64,000 bases of DNA from Psococerastis gibbosa (taxonomy: Eukaryota > Arthropoda > Insecta > Psocodea > Psocidae), in contig OZ020484.1 of NCBI GenBank assembly GCA_963971405.1, positions 10,602,001-10,666,000 of the forward strand, written 5' to 3'. Under the pieces are notes generated by a model. That model made no database searches. It saw only the letters and a list, made by a program, of their open reading frames with translations, and was not told the DNA's origin. Shown one piece after another: positions 10,894 to 21,531 of this stretch; position 1 is the stretch's first letter; each line of letters opens with the position of its first letter. The translations under genes and the position numbers were made by a program.

Positions 10894-12239
10894 ATATCTT
10901 GATATTATATACAGGTATATCCAGTAGGTATATACGTCGTGCATAACTGAACCTTCCCTACAATTTATTCCAAATTTTTGGTATGAAAAGGATATCCGAG
11001 TCGGAAGACGCAGCTTTAAAACCAATGAATTATTTCTTAATACCCTTCTAAAATCTCCCGGTTACATCCACCTATTTTAGAGTTTAAAACGTTATTCTAG
11101 AGGAAGGAAATGACTTTTTTTCTGTATAGAAAATCATTTTTATCTCGTTTATCTGTCACGTAAGGAACATGGAAAAAAATTTATTCACTCATTTCCTTTG
11201 ACAAAAATAAAAAGAACACTGAAATATATTTTGATCGGCAAATTTGTAGAAATCAATGTTATTGAAGCTGTCAGTAACCTATAAGCTTATAAACGCATAA
11301 ACCGAGCTATTTACACATGTTTAATAGAACAATCGGATTGAAATCAAAAGCTGCCCCTAAAATGTGTAAATGATGAGTTTTTCGGAAGAATTAGGACAGA
11401 AATCATTTTGACGAACAGCCATCATCAGACTAGACTTGAATACTAATTGACACTCAGGTAAGATAATTCAATTAAACACAAATGTTACCTATATTTCAAT
11501 GAAACCACAAACAAATTGCTCAAGGACTCACAAATCAAGACTTTTAAACTAGGTACCTAACTTTACGCGTAAGAGAAAACTCATTTCTCAGACAAATCTC
11601 GAGTTCTCATGAGAATATCAAAGAACACGTAAAAAGTACCTAACGAAGTTATGGAGTTATAATGGTAGGTAACTTACGTCCTGTTCTGAAACTTGACGAC
11701 AAACTTTACAATTTATATTCAATGGTTTTCAATTTAGAGTTATAAAAGATAAAATGTTTGTAGGAGTATAAGATGCACCAATTACGGATTTGATTGAAGA
11801 AAATGGGGATTGGAGTAGTTAGTGAAAACTTTTGTGAAGATGTTGGATTCTCAATAGCAGATGATCTGTCAGTTACAAGCGGCGACATTTCCGTAAGAAA
11901 TATTGGAAACTATTGGTAAAAAGGGGAAGCATTGGATTTTGTATTTTCATCGTTGCCCTAGCTTATAATCGGAAGATCTACAAGACATTAAATATTGCCT
12001 ATATAACATCTCCCGTACTTCAGAATTGAAATCGGTTGTCATTGAAATTGTGTACTAATACAGTACAAAGACGAAGACTATTTATAATTACTATAATTCC
12101 ACTGGAAATGGAAATTGTGACATTTTGTATTAATTCATGGTTCTCACATAATACATACTACTATACATAGGCTATAAATCTAATTAATGTCCATATTTTT
12201 GTTGGGATTTTAAATAGACCTATCAGTAACAATAACAAG
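10894..12239. other. AT-rich DNA, nothing recognised
   Basis: No repeat shared with the rest of the window and no convincing reading frame. The 60-codon frame near 11706-11888 has no recognisable features. Confidence 0.4.
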
Positions 12240-12617
12240 TAACTAGGCCTCTGATTGGCTAATTTATTTATTTTATTTTTTGTTTTTATAAAAAAAAGTT
12301 AAATCGCGTACAAACAATTTAATTAATGTATCCGATTAACCTCTTCAATCGCCCCACTAAGTCACCTTCTGTCGAGTTGCGACATGTCTCCGACCGCAAG
12401 GTTTGTAGATACAACTACCACCTTGCCACCGAAGTCGCTAATAATGACCCGCAATTGTGACAGCAGGACATAGGTACACGTTTATTACCTAGCTGTCAAC
12501 AGTGAATCATTATCACGCAATTGAGGACATACAACAGGTATGAATATATAATTGTCGGAAATGGAATTCCTAATAACTAAGGTAACTTCTGTGCATTACA
12601 CTTGGAAGACCTAGTTA
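12240..12617. mobile_element. miniature inverted-repeat element F, interrupted copy
   Basis: Ends TAACTAGGCC and GACCTAGTTA. It shares almost its whole interior (ACAGCAGG-CATAGGTACACG, TACCTAGCTGTCAA, CAACAGGTATGAATATATAA) with the uninterrupted copy at 60724-60951. A SINE (12264-12436) splits it after GGCTAAT. Confidence 0.72.
12264..12436 (-). mobile_element. tRNA-derived SINE S1, copy a
   Basis: On the minus strand the head (12436 downward) contains the A-box-like TGGCAAGGTGGTAG and the body ends in GATACATTAATTAAATTG followed by a T/A-rich tail. It is flanked by GCTAAT at 12258-12263 and 12437-12442. The same site without the SINE is at 60742-60747, so the boundaries are well supported. 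Related copies: 14405, 20716, 23445 and 36475. Confidence 0.75.
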
Positions 12618-13148
12618 TTAGTTTCACTGCTATCTGCAGTATGTGCGACACACTTAAATTTTATATACAGTATATTGTTAATCCGGACCAAATATACATC
12701 AGAAAAAATATTAGGTACCCAGATGAAATTGTAAGGTTATGAAAATTTGAACAGTCAAAATTTATTACTGTTGCTCTCCCTCGTCACATTCCAACTATAT
12801 TAGGTACTACCTATTTATCATCAGGAGTAGAAAAGTTGAAAGTTAAATGGACGAACTTTAAGAGATAAGCTTTGTCTGCACAAAAGCCTTTTCAAACATT
12901 CATAGCTTATCATTTGGAACTTCAAATGGTAATCGAACAGTTCAACGTCAAAACCAACTTTTATGTCTCTTCTATTCTCAAGATCAGAATGTTATAGCTT
13001 TTGTGCCTGCTTTATTTTTTTCCTTGGGAAGACTCGGTGAGACAAGTTTTAATTGTAAATAAATAGAGAAGTGTTACTCTCTCATTAATCTCCGGCATTT
13101 ACTGTATTTCATTTTATTAATATACCTATATAATTGTATGTACAGTAT
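12618..13148. other. AT-rich DNA, nothing recognised
   Basis: No shared repeat or coding pattern seen. Confidence 0.4.
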
Positions 13149-13421
13149 ATCAATCAATCAATCAAAATTTATTTCCAAAATAAAATTTTTTACAGTTTTT
13201 TGTCACTTCCCTATGGGCTAGGCCCGTTTTAGGGTAGAAATTTTACAATATTCTAAAATACTAGTATATACAATGAATGCATGCAGTTAAAATACAAATT
13301 TTGTGTCAAGTTTAAAAATATAGTGAATATGTATGTAAGTGTAGTGGTGTGTATATGTGTGTGTTGGTGGTATATGGAAGATTATTATTATTTATTTATT
13401 TGTAATTATTATTATTTTTTA
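13149..13421 (-). mobile_element. LINE 3' untranslated region and tail
   Basis: Follows the stop codon of the reverse-transcriptase fragment at 13422-13856. It contains an AATAAA-like signal near 13172 and ends in (TGAT)n at about 13150-13165 (seen as ATCAATCAATCAATCA on the plus strand). A short tandem tail in place of poly(A) is usual in CR1-like and related LINEs. Confidence 0.7.
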
Positions 13422-13856
13422 TTATGTAATTTCGAGATCAATAAGCCATTTTTTTATATTTTTTCTAAATACTTTATAGTTTGTTTGGTTTTTTATTTTC
13501 AGAGGAAGTTTATTATAGTACTTTTTGCCTATATAAGAGGTTTGTTTTTGCGTGTAGCTTGTCGAGACCGTTTGTATGGATAGTGGGTTTGTTTGTTTGT
13601 ACCTAGTGTTGTGTTGATGTGTGGGCCTGTCTTGTTTATGTATATTTTTGTAGGTGTTGCAAATAGATTCTTTTATGTATAGCTTTTTGATTGATAGTAC
13701 GTTTGCTAGTTGTAATAGGTCTTCGGTGGGGTATCTATTTGGTTTCCTATGAATGATTTTTAACGTCTTCCGTTGTATTACGTTTAATTTCTCTATGACG
13801 TTTTGGTTTGCTGATCCCCATGCGGTTATATATGCTATTATTGTCGTTGAGATAGC
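13422..13856 (-). pseudogene. LINE reverse-transcriptase C-terminal fragment
   Basis: One minus-strand frame stays open for 144 codons from just after an in-frame TAA (13857-13859) to a stop at 13422-13424. It has no ATG, so start-based ORF finding misses it. The translation has the layout of the region after the RT thumb in Jockey/CR1-type LINEs: an AYITAWGS block (the usual Y-G-I-x-x-W-G), then VIQRKTLKIIHRKPNRYPT, LLQLANVLSIKKLY, KKYYNKLPLKIKN and KVFRKNIKKWLIDLE before the stop. The RT catalytic domain and endonuclease are absent, so this is a 5'-truncated copy. With the 3' region at 13149-13421 it makes a typical dead LINE insertion. Absence of internal stops suggests a recent insertion. 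Clade (CR1 versus Jockey) is uncertain. Confidence 0.85.
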
Positions 13857-14089
13857 TTACCGACTAGAATGTATTGTAGTAACACACATATTAAGAATAT
13901 TTTGTCGGTGGTTGTATCTTTTGTCAGGACATGTAGAGTAGTGGTACAGTTGAAGTTGGAGTTGAAAAATGTTCTCTCACTCCAATTAATCGATTAACTA
14001 AACGAAACTTGAAAATAATAGGTTCGCGTCTCTAAAAGCAGCTACTTTTGCTCGTGTGTGACGTCATTTTTTTGTTGGTCCCTCAGAAA

Positions 14090-14368
14090 TTCCAATATGG
14101 CATGCTGTCAAGGGATGTCGCTGTGGCCACTTTCAGGATGCAAACCGGCCACGACTATCTCCAAACCCATCTGCACAGAATAGGACTCGTCGACTCACCT
14201 ACCTGCCCCCTCTGTAATGAGGCTGAGGGCACGGCTGACCACCTGCCAAACTGCAGAGCTATGGACACAAACAGCAACAACAATGAAGACTCCTTGCGAC
14301 AACGGTCAAGGCTCTACTGGGCGACACGGCGCCAAATGGCAGAATTGCCACGGACGGGCGTTGGATGA
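14090..14368 (+). pseudogene. LINE C-terminal fragment (RNase H end and zinc knuckle)
   Basis: The translation from about 14090 reads LSRDVAVATFRMQTGHDYL, then HLHRIGLVDSPTCPLCNEAE, then DHLPNC, and ends after YWATRRQM shortly before the stop at 14366-14368. The order 'TGHD-x-L-x-x-HLHRIG ... CxxC(N) ... H-x(4-5)-C ... YW-AR' is the C-terminus of RNase H-bearing non-LTR retrotransposons common in arthropods, where the CCHC group is thought to bind nucleic acid. The RT, RNase H catalytic core and endonuclease are not present upstream. The segment is clearly GC-richer than its surroundings. It differs from the LINEs at 13422 and 20325. Confidence 0.82.
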
Positions 14369-14404
14369 CCTGACCTGAGTATTATATGGTCTAAGTTTAA
14401 GATT

Positions 14405-14572
14405 AAGTCTTCGATGGCATAGTGGTAGTTTGTTCGTACATGTGCGAGTCTCTACACATCATGCGATCGGTGACCTGTCGTAACTCACCACAGGTATTAC
14501 CCACAGAGAAGAGGTTATTCGGATACATTCATTGAATTGATTGTATGCGAATAATCTTTTATAAGAAAAAAA
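14405..14572 (+). mobile_element. tRNA-derived SINE S1, copy b
   Basis: The head contains the A box TGGCATAGTGGTAG (14415-14428), a good match to the Pol III consensus. A weak B-box region lies about 14465-14480 (CGATCGGTGACC). The body ends GGATACATTCATTGAATTG, then ATAATC and a T/A-rich tail. Same family as 12264-12436. Confidence 0.7.
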
Positions 14573-15136
14573 AATCACTACCATAGATTCTAGTTTAAAA
14601 ATATTTGTATGTTTCTTGGAAAATTAACTTTAAAAACACTGCAGATTCAAAGCAATGCAACGTAAGCTAACGAAATTGTGCAAAAACTAATAAAGTAAAG
14701 GAAAAGTCTGTTATTTTCACAATTTCAACGAGATTTCCTTCTTACCGAGGATTAAGGCTGGTGGAGATGAATAAAAAAAAAAATATAAAAGGAGGAGTAC
14801 CCACGGGTGAGAGGGCGGGAGGGGGGGGGGAGGTGAACAGATGAAGAGGGCTCGCGTTAATTGGGCGTTTGCATGACCGCAGGCAGTGCACCTCATCTCT
14901 TTTGTCTCTAGTCTAGCTGGAATTGAAAAGCACGTACAGGTTCATATATTCTGCTACCTCAGAAAAGAGTAGTTTATCCTTGCATATATTACGATACGGA
15001 AAGGATAAAATGATAGGATTTGAATACAATAACATTTCATTATGCAGACAAAAAGATGAAAAATTGTGTTCTATAGCAAGGTAAGGTACCGACAACAATT
15101 ATGCGTCGGTGCCAGATACACAATATACGTTAGTAC
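14573..15136. other. AT-rich DNA with G-run
   Basis: A G-rich stretch at 14811-14832 and otherwise unremarkable sequence. Confidence 0.4.
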
Positions 15137-15407
15137 CAGGCACGTAGCCAGGGAGGGGGCTTTGGGGGCTGAAGCCCCCCCCCCCTGAAATGTGAAAAAA
15201 AGAAAAAATCCTTGCATTGTTCTGCTTGATGTTTCACCTGTATTTTTTTCTCCCTCTAACAATACTAAAACTGTGTGTTTTTGCATGTAAATACTTAAAA
15301 ATTTCCGGGGGGGGGGGCGGACCCACCGTTTTACTGGGGGTATTCAATGCCCCCTCGACCCCCTGGTAGTTAGCCCCTCCCGAAATAAAATCCTGGCTAC
15401 ATGCTTG
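15137..15407. mobile_element. hAT-type miniature element with opposed G and C runs
   Basis: Ends CAGGCACGTAGCCAGG and CCTGGCTACATGCTTG, flanked by GTTAGTAC (15129-15136) and GCTAGTAC (15408-15415), a 7-of-8 match. Interior C runs at 15176-15185 and a G run near 15307. Confidence 0.72.
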
Positions 15408-15499
15408 GCTAGTACACCCCCCCCCCCCATGGTCAGTTGTTTTTAGAAATAACATCTAATTTTACACCGATACTGCTCGTAGAGCTGTAAAAATATTTA

Positions 15500-15860
15500 A
15501 AACAAGCGGGGCTTCGGACCGCTTCGCGGCCCCCCCCCCTTTTCGCTTATAAGGTCAAATTCACTCATCGTTTTATTGCTATTGTATAAAGTTCAAAACA
15601 AAGAACGTTAGTTTTGTTTATAACGTTTCGAACGCACTTTTCGGTTCTTTGGAATTTATTCCGAGGACAACTCATACGAAAAGGGCTGTTTTTAGGGTTC
15701 TTCCGGCAATTATTGGAATTTTTTTTCGCCGTAAAAACCATCGTTGAACTTCAATGAACATTTAAAAAAAAAGAATTGTCCAAATTGGTCCAAGCGTTGT
15801 TGAGTTATGCGCTTACCAACACATTTTGCAATTCATTTTTATATAATAGATTTAAAAACT
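15500..15860 (+). repeat. probable retroelement 3'-type repeat
   Basis: Contains a block GAATTGTCCAAATTGGTCCA (15774-15793) and then GTTGAGTTATGCGCTTAC and TTTTTATATAATAGAT. I recognise this arrangement as a widespread arthropod repeat end, usually attached to RTE-type LINEs or Helitrons. No second copy is present here to test it. Confidence 0.35.
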
Positions 15861-16149
15861 TTAAAACATTTACAAACCATTGTTTTCTCCTTTAACTGTC
15901 TGGGAAAAACTATATAAAGCTATAAAAATGCTAAAAATGCTAAAAGTATGATAAGTAATTTTATTTTATTTGTACAATACAGTTTTACACCAATTAGGCT
16001 ACATTGTACGAAAAGTTCCAATTGAATTGAAGTATGAATCGTAATGTTATAGACTACTCCCAACCTCGTCCCCCTCCTTCCACAATTTAGTACCTTATAT
16101 CCTTTCTTATTATGATTGTACCCTCCATCCCCACTTTCTTAGAATATAA

Positions 16150-16270
16150 TGACGTGTTGCTTCATTTGTGTGTTAGTCTGATGATGGTATCTTACCGAAA
16201 CCGATTACATTTAATAAAATTTATCGTGGATCAGTTGCGTCTTTCCAATTTTATAATTAGAAGGCTAAGA
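16150..16270 (+). mobile_element. Penelope-like 3' end with hammerhead-like core
   Basis: GTCTGATGATGGTATCTTACC followed by GAAACCG (16177-16203): CTGATGA, an extra T, a perfect 4-bp helix GGTA/TACC with a TCT loop, then GAAA. After it comes TTTAATAAAATTTATCGTGG. The same arrangement follows the GIY-YIG reading frame at 32190-32756, so this is probably the 3' end of a second truncated Penelope-like element. Outer helix pairing is weak. Confidence 0.5.
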
Positions 16271-16282
16271 TAGGCTTAATCG

Positions 16283-16650
16283 TAAGTACGTGAGGTTTGA
16301 AAGGGGGGGAGGGAGGTTCGGCCTAAATCACAAAATATCACAAGGGGGAGGGAGTATAGTAAGATATCCCGTGTATTTATTTTTTTATTTTTTCGTCAAA
16401 CGCGTGATTTCTAACCCGAAAAACGGTGTGTACTGTGACCTTGACTCGCGCCGTTGCCAGGCAACGAACGAACGACTCGGCTTGTCGGTAGTCAATTATT
16501 CTGTTATAAAAATTTTAATATTCTTAGTAGGTACTAATAAATACACAAGATTTTTTTGAGGGGAGGGGGGTAGTCTTAAACCTCAAACCTCACCACGTAT
16601 CACCAAGAGGGAGGGATGGGATAAAAAATGTTTAAGAAAAAAAGTGATTA
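16283..16650. mobile_element. degraded copy of element M
   Basis: Starts ACGTGAGGTTTGAAAGG and ends near GTGATTAATGGACAACC. It shares TAGTCTTAA, the CCTCACCACGTATCACCAAG block and TCGTCAAAC/TCGTCAAAT with the better copy at 38918-39404. Terminal repeats are eroded. Confidence 0.55.
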
Positions 16651-17865
16651 ATGGACAACCTCATGTTGGGATCAGTCGCAAATTTAATCTATTTCATCAC
16701 ACTTACATAGACTAATTACTTATTCTACATATTCATGAATATTCACAGCAACTTATTCACATAGGCAGCCATTTAACAGCAGAACTCGTAATTTAACTAA
16801 ATTGAAGCAAAGTTATCTCCCTGATGGAATTGCGAGTTTGTTTAATCGTAATATAATTGGTTTGGAGAATAGAAATTCGAGACTTTTACATTTCTATTGC
16901 CTCTGTAATAATTAATGCTAGAAGTTAGAACAACAAACAGGGTTGAAAAGGCAGGCACTAGAGAAATTTGAAACGGAATGGACGTCAGCAATGTTTACAC
17001 CCTTCTCCAGGGAATGCAAGCCCAGCATCTTAGACTGCTGAAATACCGTACATAGCTCTTGCATGGGGTTTGGGAGGATTTTAGTTTTAATGATCAAATG
17101 GCGCTTGATTGATGCGCTGTCACAACTGATATTATGAGTAAATGAAAAAATGGATATTATAACGCCGAAAATGTATCAAGGCAGTTTTTACCATCGAGAA
17201 TTACTATACATAGTTCAATTTAGTGCAGGCGTTTACAAATGGTGAGCCATGTCTCCACAGGGAGTCAGGGGCCTCTTCCAGGGGAGCCATTGTGAGAAAA
17301 GAAAGTTATGGATTATGGATAAAAAGCAGGGCCCAGACATTTTGTGAATTGTGCAAAAACAGGGGCAGTAAGCATGTACAATAAAATAATCCCAAGCTTC
17401 GAGTTTCTATCAAATGAATTTTTTACTAAATAAAACTTTTTGCTTTTTTCTTCATTACATACTGTATGTAAATCGCATTCTTTTATAAAAACCGAAAATT
17501 ATTCGTGAGAACCCCTGACCCAGTGGGTATCAGAAGAAAGATATTAGAAATGTTGCATTTCAGGTATTTAAATTAGTAAGATAAATACAATACATATAAC
17601 ATATACTACTAAGTAGCCTAAGTCAGTTACATAAAATGTTTAAAAAAAATTAGCGTGCGTGTATCGGTGTACACACGTATAAGAAGTGAAACTTCCTTAT
17701 GACATCATTTTTCGAAAAATGATCTACTACAATATATTTGCAACTTTACAGAAATTGGTTAAGTAAAGCTAAATTAGATAAATTTTAAGCAAAAGGCTTT
17801 TAATATTATAAACATGTTTACAAATAATTCAATTATTTTACCTTATTGTTGCTAAGATTATAATA
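16651..17865. other. AT-rich DNA, nothing recognised
   Basis: No shared repeats or coding pattern seen over about 1.2 kb. Confidence 0.4.
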
Positions 17866-17967
17866 GCATTTCATTAATTATGATGGTTGTCTGTAAGCCA
17901 GTTGTAAAGTCGGTTTGCAGACGATAGTTTTACGTGACAACGCCTAAATTACTAAATCTTTCTTAAA

Positions 17968-19054
17968 GAACCGGTCCGAGTTTACTCGAACATGCTTTCC
18001 AATTTATCAAAATTAGCAGATAGAGAAAATGAATAATTTCATGGTAAATAATTTTCCTATGGTTAAATTTCCGTGTCCGTGTATTGTACTTGTGCATACA
18101 CACGTGCCCCCCGGACGCAACTTTGTTCTGACTAAAAGAGCTTCTTTACCGCTCCATGCCAGTTACATCACAATACTGGCAGGCGTGGCACCAGATGGCG
18201 GTAACGCCAAAAGTGGGCGTTGGATAAAGTTTAAGTAAAGAACCGGTCCGAAATAATTTTTCTATTGCTAAATTTCTGATATCTCGGGGGGGGGGGGGGG
18301 GGGGTTCCCATCTGACGTCACTGGAAGTGAGGTAATTTCTAGATAGGTCACACCAACACGTCACACAGCAATAATGGCAGGGCACGCAATGCATTTAAGC
18401 GTGAATTTTCTATCATTTTTTCAAAAAACAAAATTTTTGCTCAAAACCAAATAGTTTTTTAGAAGAGCACCCTGTCCGGTTTCGTTACTCAATTTAACAC
18501 CTAAAACATGCCTGAAGGTAGAAATAATCGATAGAAAGGTTTCGCAGAAAAATTATTTTTTAATCATTTTTCATGAAAATTTAGTTATTTTTATTATTTT
18601 ACTCCCAGAAGCAAACTATCAAGGGGCAAGCGACCCCCTGCATTTTGTTAACATTAATAACGACTACAAGATATGTGAATTTAAAAGAAATCGTTGGAGC
18701 CGTTTTTGAGAAATAATTTTTTTAGACTTTTTTTTTTAGTTTTTTGAGAATAAAATCCCCCCAAATTGAGTTAGCCCAAAATAAAAAAAAAATCTCTAGG
18801 TATGATTTTTGTGAACCTACATGCAAAATTTCTTCAAAATCGGGCGAGTAGTTTGCCCGGAAATCGATGAACAGACAGGCGGCAGACATACAGACATACA
18901 GACAGACAGAGCGACAGACAGACATTTCGTAAAAACCACTTTTTTGGGTTCCTGGGACCTCAAAACGTGTAAATCCGTTGAAATCTCGAACATTTTCGAA
19001 AAATTTCGAACATCACAAAGCTTTCCTTATACTTACATATAAATCGGAAAGCAA
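17968..19054 (-). mobile_element. Helentron-like element, copy 3, with two 3' ends
   Basis: The 5' end is at 19054 and the (GTCT)n tract is seen as GACAGACA near 18870-18925. A first terminal motif (GAACCGGTCCGA) lies at 18239-18250. Beyond it is about 165 bp of sequence absent from other copies (18074-18238), then a second complete 3' end with sub-terminal repeat and hairpin (17968-18073). The insertion joins TTAAA and TAATATATGG; the uninterrupted site is at 46808/46809. No base is duplicated, as expected for rolling-circle insertion between A and T or T and T. A run of 19 G lies at 18286-18304. Confidence 0.75.
18074..18238. other. segment captured between two Helentron-like 3' ends
   Basis: GC-rich relative to the element and absent from all other copies. 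It contains ACACGTGCCCCCCGG and GGCGTGGCACCAGATGGCGG. No protein recognised. It could be host DNA taken up by read-through of the first terminator, or a remnant of an earlier insertion. Confidence 0.5.
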
Positions 19055-19639
19055 TAATATATGGCTAGAAAGAGAAAGAAATGTGGAAAAGCCCTTAAGT
19101 AGTTTTAATTTTTTAAATAGATAATAACGCGACCGAAAGAAGCCTATTTTTGTTGATAATCGTGCGCACTCCCTGACGTTTCACACCCCCAAAGCCAAAC
19201 CCCTTGCTTGATCACCACAAATATAGCATGGCTTGAAAGAGGAAGAATAGACCAAGCCATGGGTATAATTTAAATTATAATAGGCCTTCCACATCAGCCC
19301 AAAAATTGCTTTAAACCCGCTCAAATGGGATTGCTGGAAATGTGTCATTTTTTTTTTAGAAATTTTGTGTTCCACTCGTGGTTAAGGGGTGAAAGGGTGA
19401 ATTTGAAAATATATATTTATACTCGTTTGAAACCTTAATTTATACTGCTTCTAATGAGACATTAAAAATTAATTTCGGTTGAAAATTGTAGGCTGTGGAA
19501 TTTTATGTACTCTATGCATGTAAATTCAAAAGTATCCTTTGAACCTGTATTCCGACGAAACAGTGATGGCTTACCAATTCACTTGAGCCTAAACGAAGAG
19601 ACGTATTGTAAAACTGAATATATGTCTGAAAAGAGTAAG

Positions 19640-19910
19640 AAAGGTGAAAAACAAATAAAGTAGTTTGAAGTTGTCAAATTGATATTAACACCCCCAAAAA
19701 TGCGGCCGAAAAAGGCCTATTTTAGATTAAAATCAGAAAATTATGGCCAAATTTGGGCGCGCCTCCTCATGTTTCCTCCCCCCAAAGTCGAACCCCTTGC
19801 CCTATCACAACAAATATAGCATGGCCTGAAAGAGGAAGAATAGACGAAGACATGGGTATAATTTAAATTGAGATAGGCCTTCTACATCTGCCCAAAAATG
19901 AGCGTCATCC
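19640..19910 (+). repeat. interspersed repeat H, second copy
   Basis: Repeats the middle of 19055-19440: AAATATAGCATGGCYTGAAAG, ATGGGTATAATTTAAATT and ATAGGCCTTC are common to both and to 46550-46680 (inverted). Confidence 0.65.
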
Positions 19911-20324
19911 ATGAGTACAGAAATCAGGATGCGCGTAACAAGATGGCGCGTCACCTATCACGTGATCGAGTCCCAATATGGCGCGTCACTAGGATTTTCT
20001 CCCTACGTCGATAAAGAAGTTTAACTTTCATGCTTCACGTGGTTGTGTGGTATCACCCCAAATCCTGGACATAAAAATAAGAGTATCCGATGTCATAAAA
20101 AGTTTTTTTATGATAAATCATCCGATCCATTTCTATCACAAATTTCAGCAAAAGCGTCACGTCAATTATAATTAAATAACATTTTACGTGTGGTCGAGAG
20201 TTTATATTTGATTCTCAAGAGAGTCATTGATTAAAAAGTTTGAAACCCACAACTGTATACTGTAAGCAAAACAGTGAGTGGGAGTCTAGCCAGGAAATTT
20301 GCAGCTGCATTGAAAAAGCCCAAA

Positions 20325-20690
20325 ATGTTTTCATTAAATGGTTGAAAGTACTTCGGTGCCGGAATACCGGAGAACAACATAAGGGCATTTGAAATGTGAA
20401 CCCAGACGAATGATGCGCATGTCTTGGAAAAAACTTGTGGCTAATGCCGAGGTCCCGGTGAACGGATGCAGAAGCCAAGTTGCTGGTGGCGATTAAGAAA
20501 CAAACACTAACAAGCTTCGGCCATGTGATGAAGAACGAAAAATACCGCCCTCTGCATGTTATGATCTTTGGGAAGATAGCACTGACGGTTCCCGGCGGAA
20601 GATGAACATCCTGATTGAAAACCCTGTGGCAAGACCACAACTTCCCGGCTTCCAGCATTTTCTGATGCCAAATTACCACAAAAAGTACGA
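20325..20690 (+). pseudogene. RTE-like LINE C-terminal fragment, decayed
   Basis: Plus-strand reading frames, broken by stops and shifts, give IRAFEM at about 20379, then MMRMSWKKLV, then LLVAIKKQTLTSFGHVMKNE (20479-20538), YRPLHVMIFGKI and TLWQDHNF. This is the C-terminal signature of the RTE/endonuclease-reverse-transcriptase group ('AFEMW ... RM-RISW ... FGHVMRNEKYRLL'). There is a TGA where the W after AFEM is expected and another in the GRRR segment. The 151-codon minus-strand frame over the same bases is its antisense shadow. A SINE follows at 20716. Sister fragment at 25965-26270. Confidence 0.82.
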
Positions 20691-20715
20691 TACAACAGAA
20701 AGTAGTTTTTGTTTT

Positions 20716-20893
20716 TGAAAAGGGTTAAATCGCATACAAACAATTTAATTAATGTATCCGATTAACCTCTTCAATCGTCTCACTAAGTCACCTGCTAGGT
20801 GCTTGTGTCGAGTTACGACACGTCTCCGACCGCTAGGTGTGTAGAGACTAGCACAGGTAGAAGCACGCTACCACTTTGCCACCGAATTCGCTA
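20716..20893 (-). mobile_element. tRNA-derived SINE S1, copy c
   Basis: The most complete copy: head near 20893 (AATTCGGTGGCAAAGTGGTAG read on the minus strand), middle CGGTCGGAGACGTGTCG, tail end ATCGGATACATTAATTAA. It lies immediately downstream of a LINE tail, whose machinery could in principle mobilise it. Confidence 0.72.
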
Positions 20894-21511
20894 CCCTTAA
20901 AATTTAAAATAATGGACGGTAGCCTTTGAAACGACGCATAACTATACGATAATTTATGTGACAGTGCTTGAAAATGGAAGCAAACGTCCCAGTAAACAGT
21001 AAACGTGGAAGTTGAATTTATTTTCTGTTGAGCTAGCTGAAAAACAGGCATGTTATTTAACAATACGTAATGTAAATAAGAGTACCCCCATAAATACATA
21101 ATTATCTATTTAAATACAGTTGTTTACTTGTTTGCACTACTGCTGACTTCAAAGCCCTTTCTCGACCACGGCTTTTTGTCAACCCAAAATCGTAATTACG
21201 AAAGTCTCCTTTTCCCTAACTAACTTGCGGTCCTTTCTAAAGTCAACATGCAATAACAGAGAATCACTATGGTAAATCCCTGCTTTTGTGGAACGTTGTC
21301 AGCCCCTAATTCCTGCTACTCTGCAATGCATAATTTACGATTTAATGGATGTCAACAAAGAAGTAGAAAAGACCGAATACAATATATTACATATAGGTTA
21401 CAGACAAGGCTGTAGTTCAACCACCCCCCCACCACCGAAATGAAATGGCTTGACACAGGATTTTGGGAGGAAAAACAAAAACTACATTGTAATATACAAT
21501 GAAATTTCTGA
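20894..21511. other. AT-rich DNA, nothing recognised
   Basis: No shared repeat or coding pattern seen. Confidence 0.4.
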
Positions 21512-21531
21512 CCCCCCCCCCCCCCCCCCCC
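21512..21531. repeat. C20 homopolymer
   Basis: Twenty consecutive C. A second C run lies about 90 bases upstream (21423). Confidence 0.9.

Larger units (their letters stand above)
17866..19440 (+). repeat. interspersed repeat H, split by a Helentron-like insertion
   Basis: 17880-17967 and 19055-19440 together match the minus-strand segment 46550-46880, where they are contiguous: GGTTGTCTGTAA, GTTGTAAAGTCGGTTT, CGCCTAAATTACTAAATCTT, then on the other side TATATGGCT and GAAATGTGGAAAAGCCCTT. The family is non-coding and its class is unknown. A second partial copy lies at 19640-19910. Confidence 0.7.

Noticed and set aside
20224-20679. 151-codon minus-strand ORF, the longest in the window
   Set aside because: It is antisense to a recognisable, decayed LINE C-terminus on the plus strand (FGHVMKNE motif).
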